Origin: an uncultured Bacteroidales bacterium
Lineage (GTDB): Bacteria > Bacteroidota > Bacteroidia > Bacteroidales > FEN-979
Length of the DNA: 49,686 nucleotides
Direction: 5' to 3'
NCBI GenBank assembly: GCA_903929315.1
Contig: CAIYUC010000225.1
Coordinates: 1-49,686 of the forward strand
Below the pieces are notes generated by a model that saw only the letters and a list, made by a program, of their open reading frames with translations, was not told the origin of the DNA and ran no database searches. Positions 7,445 through 15,638 of this stretch are shown piece after piece. A program made the translations under genes and the position numbers. How positions within the stretch are numbered: the first letter of the stretch is position 1; each line of letters starts with the position of its first letter.

Positions 7445-8338
7445 ATGTCCACTGAAAAGAAGGAAAAAAACAAAAAAAAATGGTACAGCAAGCTGCGAAA
7501 CAAATACCGGCTTGTCTTTATGAATGATGAGACACTGGAAGAACGTTTTACTTTCCGGTTATCCCGGTTGAATGTTTTTACTGCGCTCGGCTCATTAACC
7601 ATCATACTGATCTTCCTGACAAGCTACCTGATTGCATTTACTCCATTGCGTGAATACATTCCCGGTTATACCAGTGTGGATATTCAGAAAAAATTATACA
7701 AACTGCAAAAGAAGACGGATTCCATTGAGAAAGTCCTTATAAAAAAAGAATTGTATTTCCAGAACCTCAAAGACATTATTAACGGAAAAGACCTGACCAC
7801 TGATATTCCACTTTCCAACAAGGATGTACTCAATAAATATAGTAATATTAAAATCAAGCGATCGGTGGAAGACTCCATGCTCAGACTTGAGATTGACAAC
7901 CAGGGGAAATATAATATTTACCGGATGGAGAACTCTGAAAATGCATTCCAGAAGAGAACCTCTATTGGCGGTGTATTGTTCTTTTCACCTTTGAAAGGGA
8001 TCATTACAAATGAATTCAAACCGTTCGAAAATCATTATGGTGTGGATATCGTATCCAAACAAAACGAGGCAATAAAAGCTGTTCTTGATGGAACGGTGAT
8101 CTTAAGTAACTGGACATTGGAGACCGGTTATGTCATCGTTATCCAGCATCCTCAGAATATTGTATCGGTCTATAAACATAATTCTGCAGTGCTGAAAAAA
8201 ACCGGAGAAATTGTGAAAGCAGGCGATCCCATAGCCATTTTAGGAAACACAGGTGAGATGTCGACGGGTCCTCATCTGCATTTTGAATTGTGGTACAATG
8301 GAAACCCGGTCAATCCAAAAGATTTTATCACCTTTTAA
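7445..8338 (+). CDS. M23 family (LytM-type) metallopeptidase with N-terminal membrane anchor
   Basis: The 297-residue protein has a lysine-rich cytoplasmic N-terminus, one membrane helix at about residues 40-65, a coiled region to about 105, and a C-terminal LytM/M23 domain (about 180-297). Zinc ligands are visible in HYGVDIV (His and Asp) and in PHLHFELW (the HxH pair), so the peptidase should be active. It probably cleaves peptidoglycan cross-links in the periplasm. The gene is followed 15 bp later by dxr and then rseP. M23 peptidases of this build commonly occur near bactofilin genes, and a bactofilin lies 3 kb away on the other strand. Confidence 0.93.
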   Translation: MSTEKKEKNKKKWYSKLRNKYRLVFMNDETLEERFTFRLSRLNVFTALGSLTIILIFLTSYLIAFTPLREYIPGYTSVDIQKKLYKLQKKTDSIEKVLIKKELYFQNLKDIINGKDLTTDIPLSNKDVLNKYSNIKIKRSVEDSMLRLEIDNQGKYNIYRMENSENAFQKRTSIGGVLFFSPLKGIITNEFKPFENHYGVDIVSKQNEAIKAVLDGTVILSNWTLETGYVIVIQHPQNIVSVYKHNSAVLKKTGEIVKAGDPIAILGNTGEMSTGPHLHFELWYNGNPVNPKDFITF

Positions 8339-8353
8339 CAAATTCCGGATCCT

Positions 8354-9511
8354 GTGAAAAAGCGCATTGCAATATTGGGTTCGACGGGTTCAATCGGAAC
8401 ACAGGCACTGGATGTGATCCGGCAGAATCCGGGCTTGTTTACTCCTGAAGTTCTTACCGCTCAATCAAATTGTCATTTGCTGATCCGTCAGGCAAAAGAA
8501 TTCAGCCCGAATGCTGTCGTTATCAGGAGGGATGATTGTTACCAGGAAGTAGCGGATGCGCTCAAGTCTTATCCGATAAAGGTTTTTGCCGGTGAAGATT
8601 CCCTTTCCCAGATTGTAGAAATGGACAGCATTGACCTGGTACTGAATGCATTGGTTGGCTATGCAGGACTTAAGCCAACCCTCACTGCTATTGCGGCATG
8701 TAAGAATGTGGCTCTTGCAAACAAGGAAACCCTTGTTATTGCTGGCGATCTTGTAATGAAACAGGCATTAAAAAACAGAGTTACGATCATACCGGTCGAT
8801 TCCGAACATTCTGCTATTTTTCAGTGCCTTACCGGAGAACGATACAACACTGTCGAAAAGATCTTTTTAACGGCTTCCGGAGGCCCGTTCCACGGGAAAA
8901 ACAAAGTTCACTTAATGAACGTAAAAAAAGAAGCTGCTCTGAAACACCCTAACTGGAAAATGGGGGACAAAATTACAATTGATTCAGCTTCACTTATGAA
9001 TAAAGGACTTGAGGTGATCGAAGCCAGATGGCTATTCAATCTTTTACCCGAACAAATAGAAGTTGTCATTCACCCCCAATCCATCCTTCATTCCATCGTC
9101 CAGTTTATTGATGGTTCCATGAAAGCGCAAATGGGACTGCCGGATATGAGAGTCCCGGTTCTTTACGCTTTATCGTATCCGGAGCGGGTTAGCTCAGCAT
9201 TTCCGCGATTCAGCTTCAAAGATTATCCTCAACTGACTTTTGAATCGCCTGATACAGGGATCTTCAGGAATCTGGACCTTGCTTACGAAGCTTTACACAA
9301 AGGAGGGAATATGCCTTGCGTACTGAATGCAGCGAATGAAATTGCTGTTCAGGCATTCCTGGAAGACCGGCTGACATTTCTCGAAATGCCTGATATTATT
9401 GAAAAATGCCTTCAAACGGTTCCTTTTATTTATCAACCATCCTACGAGGATTATGTAGATACAAATACGGATACACGACACCGCGCTGTTGAATACATCC
9501 GCAACATATAA
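8354..9511 (+). CDS. dxr: 1-deoxy-D-xylulose 5-phosphate reductoisomerase (MEP pathway)
   Basis: This 385-residue enzyme rearranges and reduces DXP to 2-C-methyl-D-erythritol 4-phosphate with NADPH, the first committed MEP step. The nucleotide-binding GSTGSIG is at residues 9-15, metal ligands Asp149 and Glu151 are in VDSEHSAIFQ, LTASGGPF is at 172-179, the SASLMNKGLEVIEA segment with Glu220 starts at 211, and HPQSILHS follows near 240. All key motifs are intact. Translation starts at a GTG (8354), because the protein's first beta strand follows immediately. It lies between the M23 peptidase and rseP, an order common in this phylum. Its presence alongside the mevalonate cluster at 42.8-48.1 kb is unusual. 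Confidence 0.97.
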   Translation: MKKRIAILGSTGSIGTQALDVIRQNPGLFTPEVLTAQSNCHLLIRQAKEFSPNAVVIRRDDCYQEVADALKSYPIKVFAGEDSLSQIVEMDSIDLVLNALVGYAGLKPTLTAIAACKNVALANKETLVIAGDLVMKQALKNRVTIIPVDSEHSAIFQCLTGERYNTVEKIFLTASGGPFHGKNKVHLMNVKKEAALKHPNWKMGDKITIDSASLMNKGLEVIEARWLFNLLPEQIEVVIHPQSILHSIVQFIDGSMKAQMGLPDMRVPVLYALSYPERVSSAFPRFSFKDYPQLTFESPDTGIFRNLDLAYEALHKGGNMPCVLNAANEIAVQAFLEDRLTFLEMPDIIEKCLQTVPFIYQPSYEDYVDTNTDTRHRAVEYIRNI

Positions 9512-9548
9512 TAACAGAATCAATATAAACAAATTTAAAAAATAGTTA

Positions 9549-10871
9549 ATGGAAATATTTATTAAAATCGTTCAACTTCTCTTAAGTTTATCCATCCTGG
9601 TCATTTTTCATGAATTGGGACATTTTGCCACGGCAAAATGGTTTAAAGTGCGGGTAGATAAATTTTATATCTTTTTTAATCCCTGGTTCTCTATTTTCAA
9701 GTTTAAAAGGGGGGAAACAGAATATGGGCTGGGTTGGCTTCCCCTAGGAGGATATAACAAGATCGCTGGTATGATAGATGAGTCGCTTGACATGGAGCAA
9801 ATGAAACAACCCCCTCAGCCATGGGAATTCCGTTCAAAACCGGCCTGGCAACGTTTGATCATTATGCTTGGCGGCGTGACTGTCAATATAATTCTTGCAG
9901 TTTTTATCTATATTTTCCTTCTTTTTCTTTATGGTGAACAGTATCTTCCGACATCCGCCGTGAAATACGGGATCATGGTTGATTCATTGGGTTACCAGAT
10001 GGGCCTGAGAAACGGAGATCAAATTCTTTCAGTAGATCATAAAAAAGTGGAAGCATTCCACGATATTCCCAAAAATATTATTTTGAATGAAGCCAAAACG
10101 ATTGAGGTGATTCGAAATGGAAAACCGTGGGAGGTTACGATTCCTAAAGAGTTTATTAGCAAGCCCCTCAAACTGAAATCAGCAGTTGTTATTTCTGTGG
10201 GATTCCCGTTTGAAGTTGAGGCGGTACCAACGGGTACTCCTGCAAGTAAAGCAGGAATATTGGTCAACGACAGGATCATCGGGTTGAATGACACACTGCT
10301 GCCGTTTTTCGATCAGTTCAGGCACACTGTCCAACAATATAAGGATAAGCAAGTGTTGGTTATTCTTATCAGGAAAAAGGATACACTGCGAATCCCGGTC
10401 CAGGTCACACACCAGGGGTTAATTGGTGTGCACCCACGTAGTCCTGAGAAACTTCTTGCCTTTAAGGATAAGAGTTACAATCTGCTGACAGCCGTACCTG
10501 CCGGTTTTATCAGGACTTTCGAACGGGCCGGAAGCTATCTGAAATCGATCAAAGTCATATTTTCACAGAAAAATGCATATGAATCGGTAGGAGGGTTCAT
10601 TACCATAGGAAACATCTTCCCTTCAACATGGGATTGGTATGCATTTTGGTCTCTGACGGCCTTTCTGTCTATCATGCTGGCAATCCTCAATCTTCTGCCT
10701 ATTCCGGCGCTCGACGGCGGATTTGTAATGTTCATCATTTACGAGTTAATTTTCCGGAGAAAACCCAGCGATAAATTTATGGAATATGCACAAATAATAG
10801 GTATGGTGATTATCTTCGGACTGGTGATCTTCGCTAATGGTAATGATATTATCAACCTTTTCAGGAAATAA
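9549..10871 (+). CDS. rseP: RIP metalloprotease RseP (site-2 protease)
   Basis: The 440-residue inner-membrane protease begins with a helix carrying the zinc motif HELGH (His21, Glu22, His25). One or two PDZ domains follow in the periplasm (about residues 130-290), and the second catalytic segment NLLPIPALDGG, with the zinc-ligand Asp, is near residue 390 before the last helices. RseP-type enzymes clip membrane-bound anti-sigma factors and leftover signal peptides. The gene follows dxr by 37 bp. Its stop codon faces the yitT stop at only 2 bp distance; the two lie in one perfect palindrome, AATAAGCTTATT (10867-10878). Confidence 0.96.
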   Translation: MEIFIKIVQLLLSLSILVIFHELGHFATAKWFKVRVDKFYIFFNPWFSIFKFKRGETEYGLGWLPLGGYNKIAGMIDESLDMEQMKQPPQPWEFRSKPAWQRLIIMLGGVTVNIILAVFIYIFLLFLYGEQYLPTSAVKYGIMVDSLGYQMGLRNGDQILSVDHKKVEAFHDIPKNIILNEAKTIEVIRNGKPWEVTIPKEFISKPLKLKSAVVISVGFPFEVEAVPTGTPASKAGILVNDRIIGLNDTLLPFFDQFRHTVQQYKDKQVLVILIRKKDTLRIPVQVTHQGLIGVHPRSPEKLLAFKDKSYNLLTAVPAGFIRTFERAGSYLKSIKVIFSQKNAYESVGGFITIGNIFPSTWDWYAFWSLTAFLSIMLAILNLLPIPALDGGFVMFIIYELIFRRKPSDKFMEYAQIIGMVIIFGLVIFANGNDIINLFRK

Positions 10872-10873
10872 GC

Positions 10874-11770
10874 TTATTCTCCTATTTTTTCCTTCAGGGA
10901 TTTAAATCCCTCTCCAAGAATCTCATTCGCATTCAGGACGGTTAGAAAAGCTTTCGGATCGATCACCTGAATATATTCTTCCAGCAAGGTAAGTTCCCTC
11001 CGGCTGACCACAGTGAAGATGATTCTGCGATCGGCCATATTGTACATCCCTTTACCGTCAATATAAGTTCCTCCGCGGTTCAGGTTATTGAGGATCTTTT
11101 CACGGATCTCTTCATGCTTGTCTGATATGATAAATAAGCTTTTATCATAACTTATTCCCTCTATCACAATATCAATTACTTTTCCGGTGATAAAAATAAC
11201 GATCCATGAATATAAAGGGATCTTCCAGTCCTTAAAGACGATCAACCCAAATAGTACGATGACTGAATCCACATAGATCATTAGCTGACCCAGGGGAAGC
11301 TTTGTGTATTTATTGAGAATCATGGCTACAATATCGGTTCCGCCGGATGTTGCTTTGGATTTGAAAATTAAGCCTATTCCTAATCCAAGTAACACACCGC
11401 CAAAAATGGAAGAGAGCAATGCATCGCCTTTTACCAGCGGTTCATAACCCCAAAAATAGGTAAGCGTATCTGTAAAGATAGCCGTGAGGGAAAAACCGAG
11501 CACAGTTTTAAACCCGAACCGTGGGCCCAGAATTTTGACGGCGATCAGTGTCAGAGGTATATCGAAGGCTAACGCCATGGTACCAACTGGTGTACCCAGA
11601 AGGTAATGAAGCATAATCGAAATGCCATAAACTCCTCCGGGGGTGATCTTATAGGGGGTAATGAACAAAACAAAGCCTGATGCGAGGATGAATGATCCAA
11701 GGATGATAAGGCTATAGGAAAGAAACCATTTTTTTGTAAACGGTTTTTCTTTTAACAGGAAAAATGCCAT
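10874..11770 (-). CDS. YitT family membrane protein (DUF161/DUF2179)
   Basis: From the ATG at 11770 the protein has 298 residues: five or six membrane helices over about residues 10-200, including GLGIGLIFKSKATSGGTDIVA, and a C-terminal soluble DUF2179 domain (about 215-290, with RGGTYIDGKGMY). The YitT family is widespread and of unknown transport or sensing function; the DUF2179 part resembles nucleotide-binding domains. An upstream ATG at 11842 exists, but homologues start near the KPFTKKWFLSY helix, and an exact -7 box lies between the two ATGs, which supports 11770. The gene converges on rseP. Confidence 0.88.
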   Translation of the reverse strand: MAFFLLKEKPFTKKWFLSYSLIILGSFILASGFVLFITPYKITPGGVYGISIMLHYLLGTPVGTMALAFDIPLTLIAVKILGPRFGFKTVLGFSLTAIFTDTLTYFWGYEPLVKGDALLSSIFGGVLLGLGIGLIFKSKATSGGTDIVAMILNKYTKLPLGQLMIYVDSVIVLFGLIVFKDWKIPLYSWIVIFITGKVIDIVIEGISYDKSLFIISDKHEEIREKILNNLNRGGTYIDGKGMYNMADRRIIFTVVSRRELTLLEEYIQVIDPKAFLTVLNANEILGEGFKSLKEKIGE

Positions 11771-12071
11771 GGCTGAAGTTTTAGTGAAAGACGAAACAAA
11801 GATAATAATACCTGGTTGGGAAAAGTATCGCAATATACACATCCCTATTGAATCCAGTCCTTGTTAGCAGGTGAAACTATTTTGTAAAAAAGAGGTATAA
11901 CCATTACATTTGAGATCTTTACTAAAGAATAAGAATCAGGTAATTTCAATTATTTGCATCAATGGTTATCAACATAACAAAAATAATATTACTTTTAGCC
12001 CGGTTTTTCGCACCAGGGAAGATGTAAAGTCAGGATTCCACCCGATGCGAAAAAATAATAAAAAAACCTTG
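11771..12071. promoter_or_regulatory. Divergent intergenic region between yitT and porP, with leader hairpin
   Basis: About 300 bp without a gene. On the minus strand TATCTTTG (11804-11797) is an exact -7 box for yitT. On the plus strand TACTTTTA (11990-11997) is one base off the consensus for porP. Further on, tttttcgca (12004-12012) and tgcgaaaaa (12046-12054) form a 9-bp inverted repeat around a 33-nt loop, ending 17 nt before the porP ATG, so the porP mRNA leader may fold into a hairpin just ahead of the start. Confidence 0.5.
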
Positions 12072-13025
12072 ATGAGACGTAAGCTACTCTTCATTTTCTT
12101 AACGTTTTCTTTTGGTATTACTATATATTCACAAGAGTTACCTTTGCTCACCCAATACATGTATATCAATATGGCTTTCAACCCGGGCTATACCGGAAGT
12201 AATGAAGGAATTTGTGTCACCGGCCTGGCCAGGCAGCAATGGATAGGATTCAAAGATGCGGATGGGAATTCGGTAGCTCCTCAAACATTTTACGTGACCA
12301 TAGATTCCCCTTTGAAATTCCTTCATGGTGGCCTGGGAGGGAGCATAATGCAAGATAAGCTTGGACCTTTTAGCACAATTCAGGTCAAGCTCGATTATGC
12401 ATACCGGATGGATCTGGGACCTGGGACCCTGGGAATCGGTGGAGAAGCCATGTTCCAAAATACAAAGCTGGATTACTCAACATTTAAGGATAAAATCATT
12501 GATACAGGAGATCCTTTACTTCAAGCGACAGATAAACAAAGCGATCTGGTAGTCGATTGTTCTCTGGGAGGATATTATAAAGTTCCCGACAAATATGATA
12601 TCGGGTTTTCTGTTACACAGCTATTGCAAACCAGGCAGAAACGAAATAATTATCAACTCAAGAGAACCTACTACCTGACGGGTGGTTATAACTGGCCGGT
12701 TCCAAATTACCCGGGATTTGAGATTCAACCCCACGCATTAATAATGTATGACGGAGCGGCTATACAGGGAAATATAGATGCGATTCTGATGTATAACAAA
12801 AAGATCTGGGGAGGACTGGGTTTCAGATACCAGGACGGAGTTGCTGCAATCCCGGTCATCATCGGATTCGCAGTACGGAATTTCCATATTGGGATATCAT
12901 ATGACATTGGAACATCTGGAACCGGAATCAATAACAATGGTTCCATAGAAGCTTTGATAAACTATTGTTTCAAGATAGAAGCCGAAAAATTCAGGAAAAG
13001 TTATAAAAATACCAGGTTCCTTTAA
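12072..13025 (+). CDS. porP: Type IX secretion system membrane protein PorP/SprF family
   Basis: From the ATG at 12072 the protein has 317 residues: a signal peptide (RRKLLFIFLTFSFGITIYSQ), then LPLLTQYMYINMAFNPGYTG, the hallmark N-terminus of PorP/SprF outer-membrane proteins. The rest is rich in alternating beta strands ending in aromatic residues, which fits a beta barrel. PorP/SprF proteins take part in T9SS function or anchor secreted adhesins. The longer upstream frame (from 11910) lacks any signal peptide at its start, so I reject it. Gene order porP-gldK-gldL-gldM-gldN matches the T9SS core operon of Porphyromonas and Flavobacterium. Confidence 0.92.
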   Translation: MRRKLLFIFLTFSFGITIYSQELPLLTQYMYINMAFNPGYTGSNEGICVTGLARQQWIGFKDADGNSVAPQTFYVTIDSPLKFLHGGLGGSIMQDKLGPFSTIQVKLDYAYRMDLGPGTLGIGGEAMFQNTKLDYSTFKDKIIDTGDPLLQATDKQSDLVVDCSLGGYYKVPDKYDIGFSVTQLLQTRQKRNNYQLKRTYYLTGGYNWPVPNYPGFEIQPHALIMYDGAAIQGNIDAILMYNKKIWGGLGFRYQDGVAAIPVIIGFAVRNFHIGISYDIGTSGTGINNNGSIEALINYCFKIEAEKFRKSYKNTRFL

Positions 13026-13035
13026 TAGAATAGTT

Positions 13036-13043
13036 TAAATTTG
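13036..13043 (+). promoter_or_regulatory. Candidate internal -7 box (TAAATTTG) ahead of gldK
   Basis: TAAATTTG begins 11 bp after the porP stop and matches TAnnTTTG exactly. It would give gldK a leader of about 80 nt. I see no TTTG at the right distance upstream. It may let gldKLMN be made without porP. Confidence 0.35.
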
Positions 13044-13127
13044 CCGTTTTGATTTTTCGATTCTTACAATAATAAAATAATAAACCTCAATAAGTAGCGT
13101 TATTTTTCATCATTAACCATCTAAGAA

Positions 13128-14492
13128 ATGAAAAAACTGCTCATTTATTCCGCTATCCTCCTCTTCCTGGGAAGTTGTGGTAATTCAGGAAATGGCGAGT
13201 TGACAGGAGTCAAGAACAGAAAACGATATTATCCGCAGGACCCCTTTGGCATGGTCTATATTCCTATGGGAAGTTTTACCATGGGGGTTGGTGATCAGGA
13301 TGTTCCATATGCCCAGTTAAATAATCCAAAAACAATAACAGTACAGGCTTTTTACATGGACCAGACCGAGATTACCAATAATGAATACCGGCAATTCGTT
13401 TATTGGGTTCGCGATTCCATTGCCCGCAGGCTTTTAGGTGAAGTCAAACCCGAAGTCTACCTGATCTCGGAAAATAAAAAAACCGGAGAAACCTTTGATC
13501 CTCCTTATCTGAACTGGGATTCCAAACTGGATTGGAATTCCCCTCAGCAAGATATCCGGGATGCACTTGGTCAAATGTATCTTCCTGAAAGTGAAAGATT
13601 CTTCAGAAGAAAGGAAATTGATACACGAAAACTCTACTATGAATATTATTATGTTGATCTGAAAGCAGCAGCCCGTAAAGATTACTCAGGGGGTGATACA
13701 AAAGATGCAGGCCTTGCAAACCGGCCACAAGGCTTGAAAGACCGGTCGGTTTATGTGAGAAAAGAAGTTGTTAATGTTTATCCCGATACACTTTGCTGGA
13801 TACATGATTATGTCTATTCTTTTAACGATCCAATGACAGAAAAATATTTTTGGCATCCTGCTTATGACAATTATCCTGTTGTCGGAGTAAACTGGAAACA
13901 AGCAAATGCATTCTGCATCTGGAGAACCCAATTGAAAAACAGCTACCTCTCCGGCAGAAAAGCAGAAGCTGGTGTAAGCGATTACCGGTTACCTACCGAA
14001 GCTGAATGGGAATGGGCAGCACGTGGTGGTTACGATGGAAACCCTTATCCGTGGGGTGGCCCATACACGCGTACTTTCCAAGGCTGTTTTCTTGCAAACT
14101 TCAAACCAAAACGTGGAAATTATATCGACGATGGCGGCGCAACAACCGTTATTGTCGCGCATTACCCGGCTAACGACTATGGCTTGTACGATATGGCGGG
14201 AAATGTTGCAGAATGGACCAGATCTGCATTTAATCCTTCCTCTTATAATTTTACCTGGGATTTGAATCCAGATTATACATACAATGCTAAAGATACCGAT
14301 CCTCCAACGATGAAACGTAAAGTCATTCGTGGCGGTTCCTGGAAAGATATCGCATACTATTTACAGGTTTCTTCCCGTTCCTTTGAATTCCAGGATACAT
14401 GCAAATGTTACATCGGTTTCCGTTGTGTACTGCCCTTCCTGGGTCGTCAAAAAGATGATAACCCTGCCAGGGCCTCTCATGTGTACAATTAA
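13128..14492 (+). CDS. gldK: Gliding motility / T9SS lipoprotein GldK (PorK)
   Basis: The 454-residue protein has a lipobox signal peptide (LLFLGSC, Cys17) and a formylglycine-generating-enzyme-like (FGE-sulfatase/SUMF1) domain from about residue 40 to the end, seen in MVYIPMGSFTMG, YRLPTEAEWEWAARGG, GNVAEWT and VIRGGSW. In GldK/PorK this fold is structural: it forms, with GldN, the periplasmic ring bound to the outer membrane in the T9SS. It is the second gene of the porP-gldKLMN set, 102 bp after porP, and gldL follows 64 bp later. Confidence 0.95.
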   Translation: MKKLLIYSAILLFLGSCGNSGNGELTGVKNRKRYYPQDPFGMVYIPMGSFTMGVGDQDVPYAQLNNPKTITVQAFYMDQTEITNNEYRQFVYWVRDSIARRLLGEVKPEVYLISENKKTGETFDPPYLNWDSKLDWNSPQQDIRDALGQMYLPESERFFRRKEIDTRKLYYEYYYVDLKAAARKDYSGGDTKDAGLANRPQGLKDRSVYVRKEVVNVYPDTLCWIHDYVYSFNDPMTEKYFWHPAYDNYPVVGVNWKQANAFCIWRTQLKNSYLSGRKAEAGVSDYRLPTEAEWEWAARGGYDGNPYPWGGPYTRTFQGCFLANFKPKRGNYIDDGGATTVIVAHYPANDYGLYDMAGNVAEWTRSAFNPSSYNFTWDLNPDYTYNAKDTDPPTMKRKVIRGGSWKDIAYYLQVSSRSFEFQDTCKCYIGFRCVLPFLGRQKDDNPARASHVYN

Positions 14493-14556
14493 TCAATTTC
14501 GCTTTGTAAAAGTAAATCAATTTATTTTTATCCACTAAAACCTAATCTTTTATACT

Positions 14557-15585
14557 ATGAGTTTATTATCATTTGTACGGACAAGAGGGTACCGTAACTT
14601 CATGGCCAAGCTTTATGGTTGGGGTGCTTCCTTGGTTATCATGGGTGCTCTGTTTAAAATCAATCATTACGCCGGCGCTGATTATATGTTGATCTTGGGT
14701 TTGTGCACTGAGTCCATGATCTTCTTTTTCTCCGCTTTTGAACCGCCCCATGTTGAGCCTGACTGGAGTCTTGTATATCCTCAATTAGCAGGCATTTATC
14801 ATGGAGGCGAAGTGGGACAAAAAGATTTTACAACAGGGGAAGGGGTCGTACAGGAACTGGATAACATGCTTGAAAAAGCGAAGATCGGGCCAGAGTTGAT
14901 TCAAAGTTTGGGAGATGGGCTGCGAAATCTTACCGAAACAACCTCCAAGCTTTCCAATGTCAGCAATGCTTCTCTTGCCAACGACCAATATATTTCTACT
15001 TTGAAATCCGCAACCGAATCGGCATCCGTTCTTAATGAATCATACAGGAAAACAGCAAAATCACTGGATCATAATGTAAATATCGCCGAAGAACATACCC
15101 AGCATATCCAGTCGGTTGCCAAAAGTGCAGCAGCCTTATCCCATGCATATACCGAAGCTTCCCAATCATTGAAAGAGGAAATTACAACAAATAAAGAATT
15201 CACAAAGAGCATTGAAGGCGTAACACACTCAGCCAACAAATTTATTGAAAGGTATAACCAGTCTGCAGAAATGCTTTCTAAAACAACCGAAACCTTAAAT
15301 GCTTCTGCCACCGAAGGTAATAACTATAATAAGCAACTTCAGAAAATTTCACATAATCTTTCTGCACTGAACGCTTTATACGAGCTTCACCTGCAAGGCT
15401 CTAACGACCATATGCAAGTGACGAACAAGGTCAATGAAACCATGGGAAAATTGATGGAGAATCTGAATAGATCTGTTGAAAATTCCGCAAGATTCAGGGA
15501 TGAAGTAGATGCCCTTGCAAAGAACATTGCAACCCTCAATAGGGTTTATGGCAATATGCTTTCGGCAATGAATGTCACCAAATAA
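14557..15585 (+). CDS. gldL: T9SS inner-membrane motor protein GldL (PorL)
   Basis: The 342-residue product has two N-terminal membrane helices (about residues 19-38 and 43-61) followed by a long helical cytoplasmic region. Conserved charged residues of the proton channel are visible: Lys34 and His37 in LFKINHYAG and Glu52 in LCTESMIFFF; EPPHVEPDW follows. GldL with GldM forms the 5:2 proton-driven motor that powers T9SS and gliding. The C-terminal 200 residues are Ser/Thr/Asn-rich coiled coil and longer than the compact core; this region varies among family members. The gene lies between gldK and gldM. Confidence 0.95.
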   Translation: MSLLSFVRTRGYRNFMAKLYGWGASLVIMGALFKINHYAGADYMLILGLCTESMIFFFSAFEPPHVEPDWSLVYPQLAGIYHGGEVGQKDFTTGEGVVQELDNMLEKAKIGPELIQSLGDGLRNLTETTSKLSNVSNASLANDQYISTLKSATESASVLNESYRKTAKSLDHNVNIAEEHTQHIQSVAKSAAALSHAYTEASQSLKEEITTNKEFTKSIEGVTHSANKFIERYNQSAEMLSKTTETLNASATEGNNYNKQLQKISHNLSALNALYELHLQGSNDHMQVTNKVNETMGKLMENLNRSVENSARFRDEVDALAKNIATLNRVYGNMLSAMNVTK

Positions 15586-15638
15586 GTAGAACCGTTAATC
15601 TTGAATCCTTTTTTTCACTTCTAAAATTAATAAACTAA

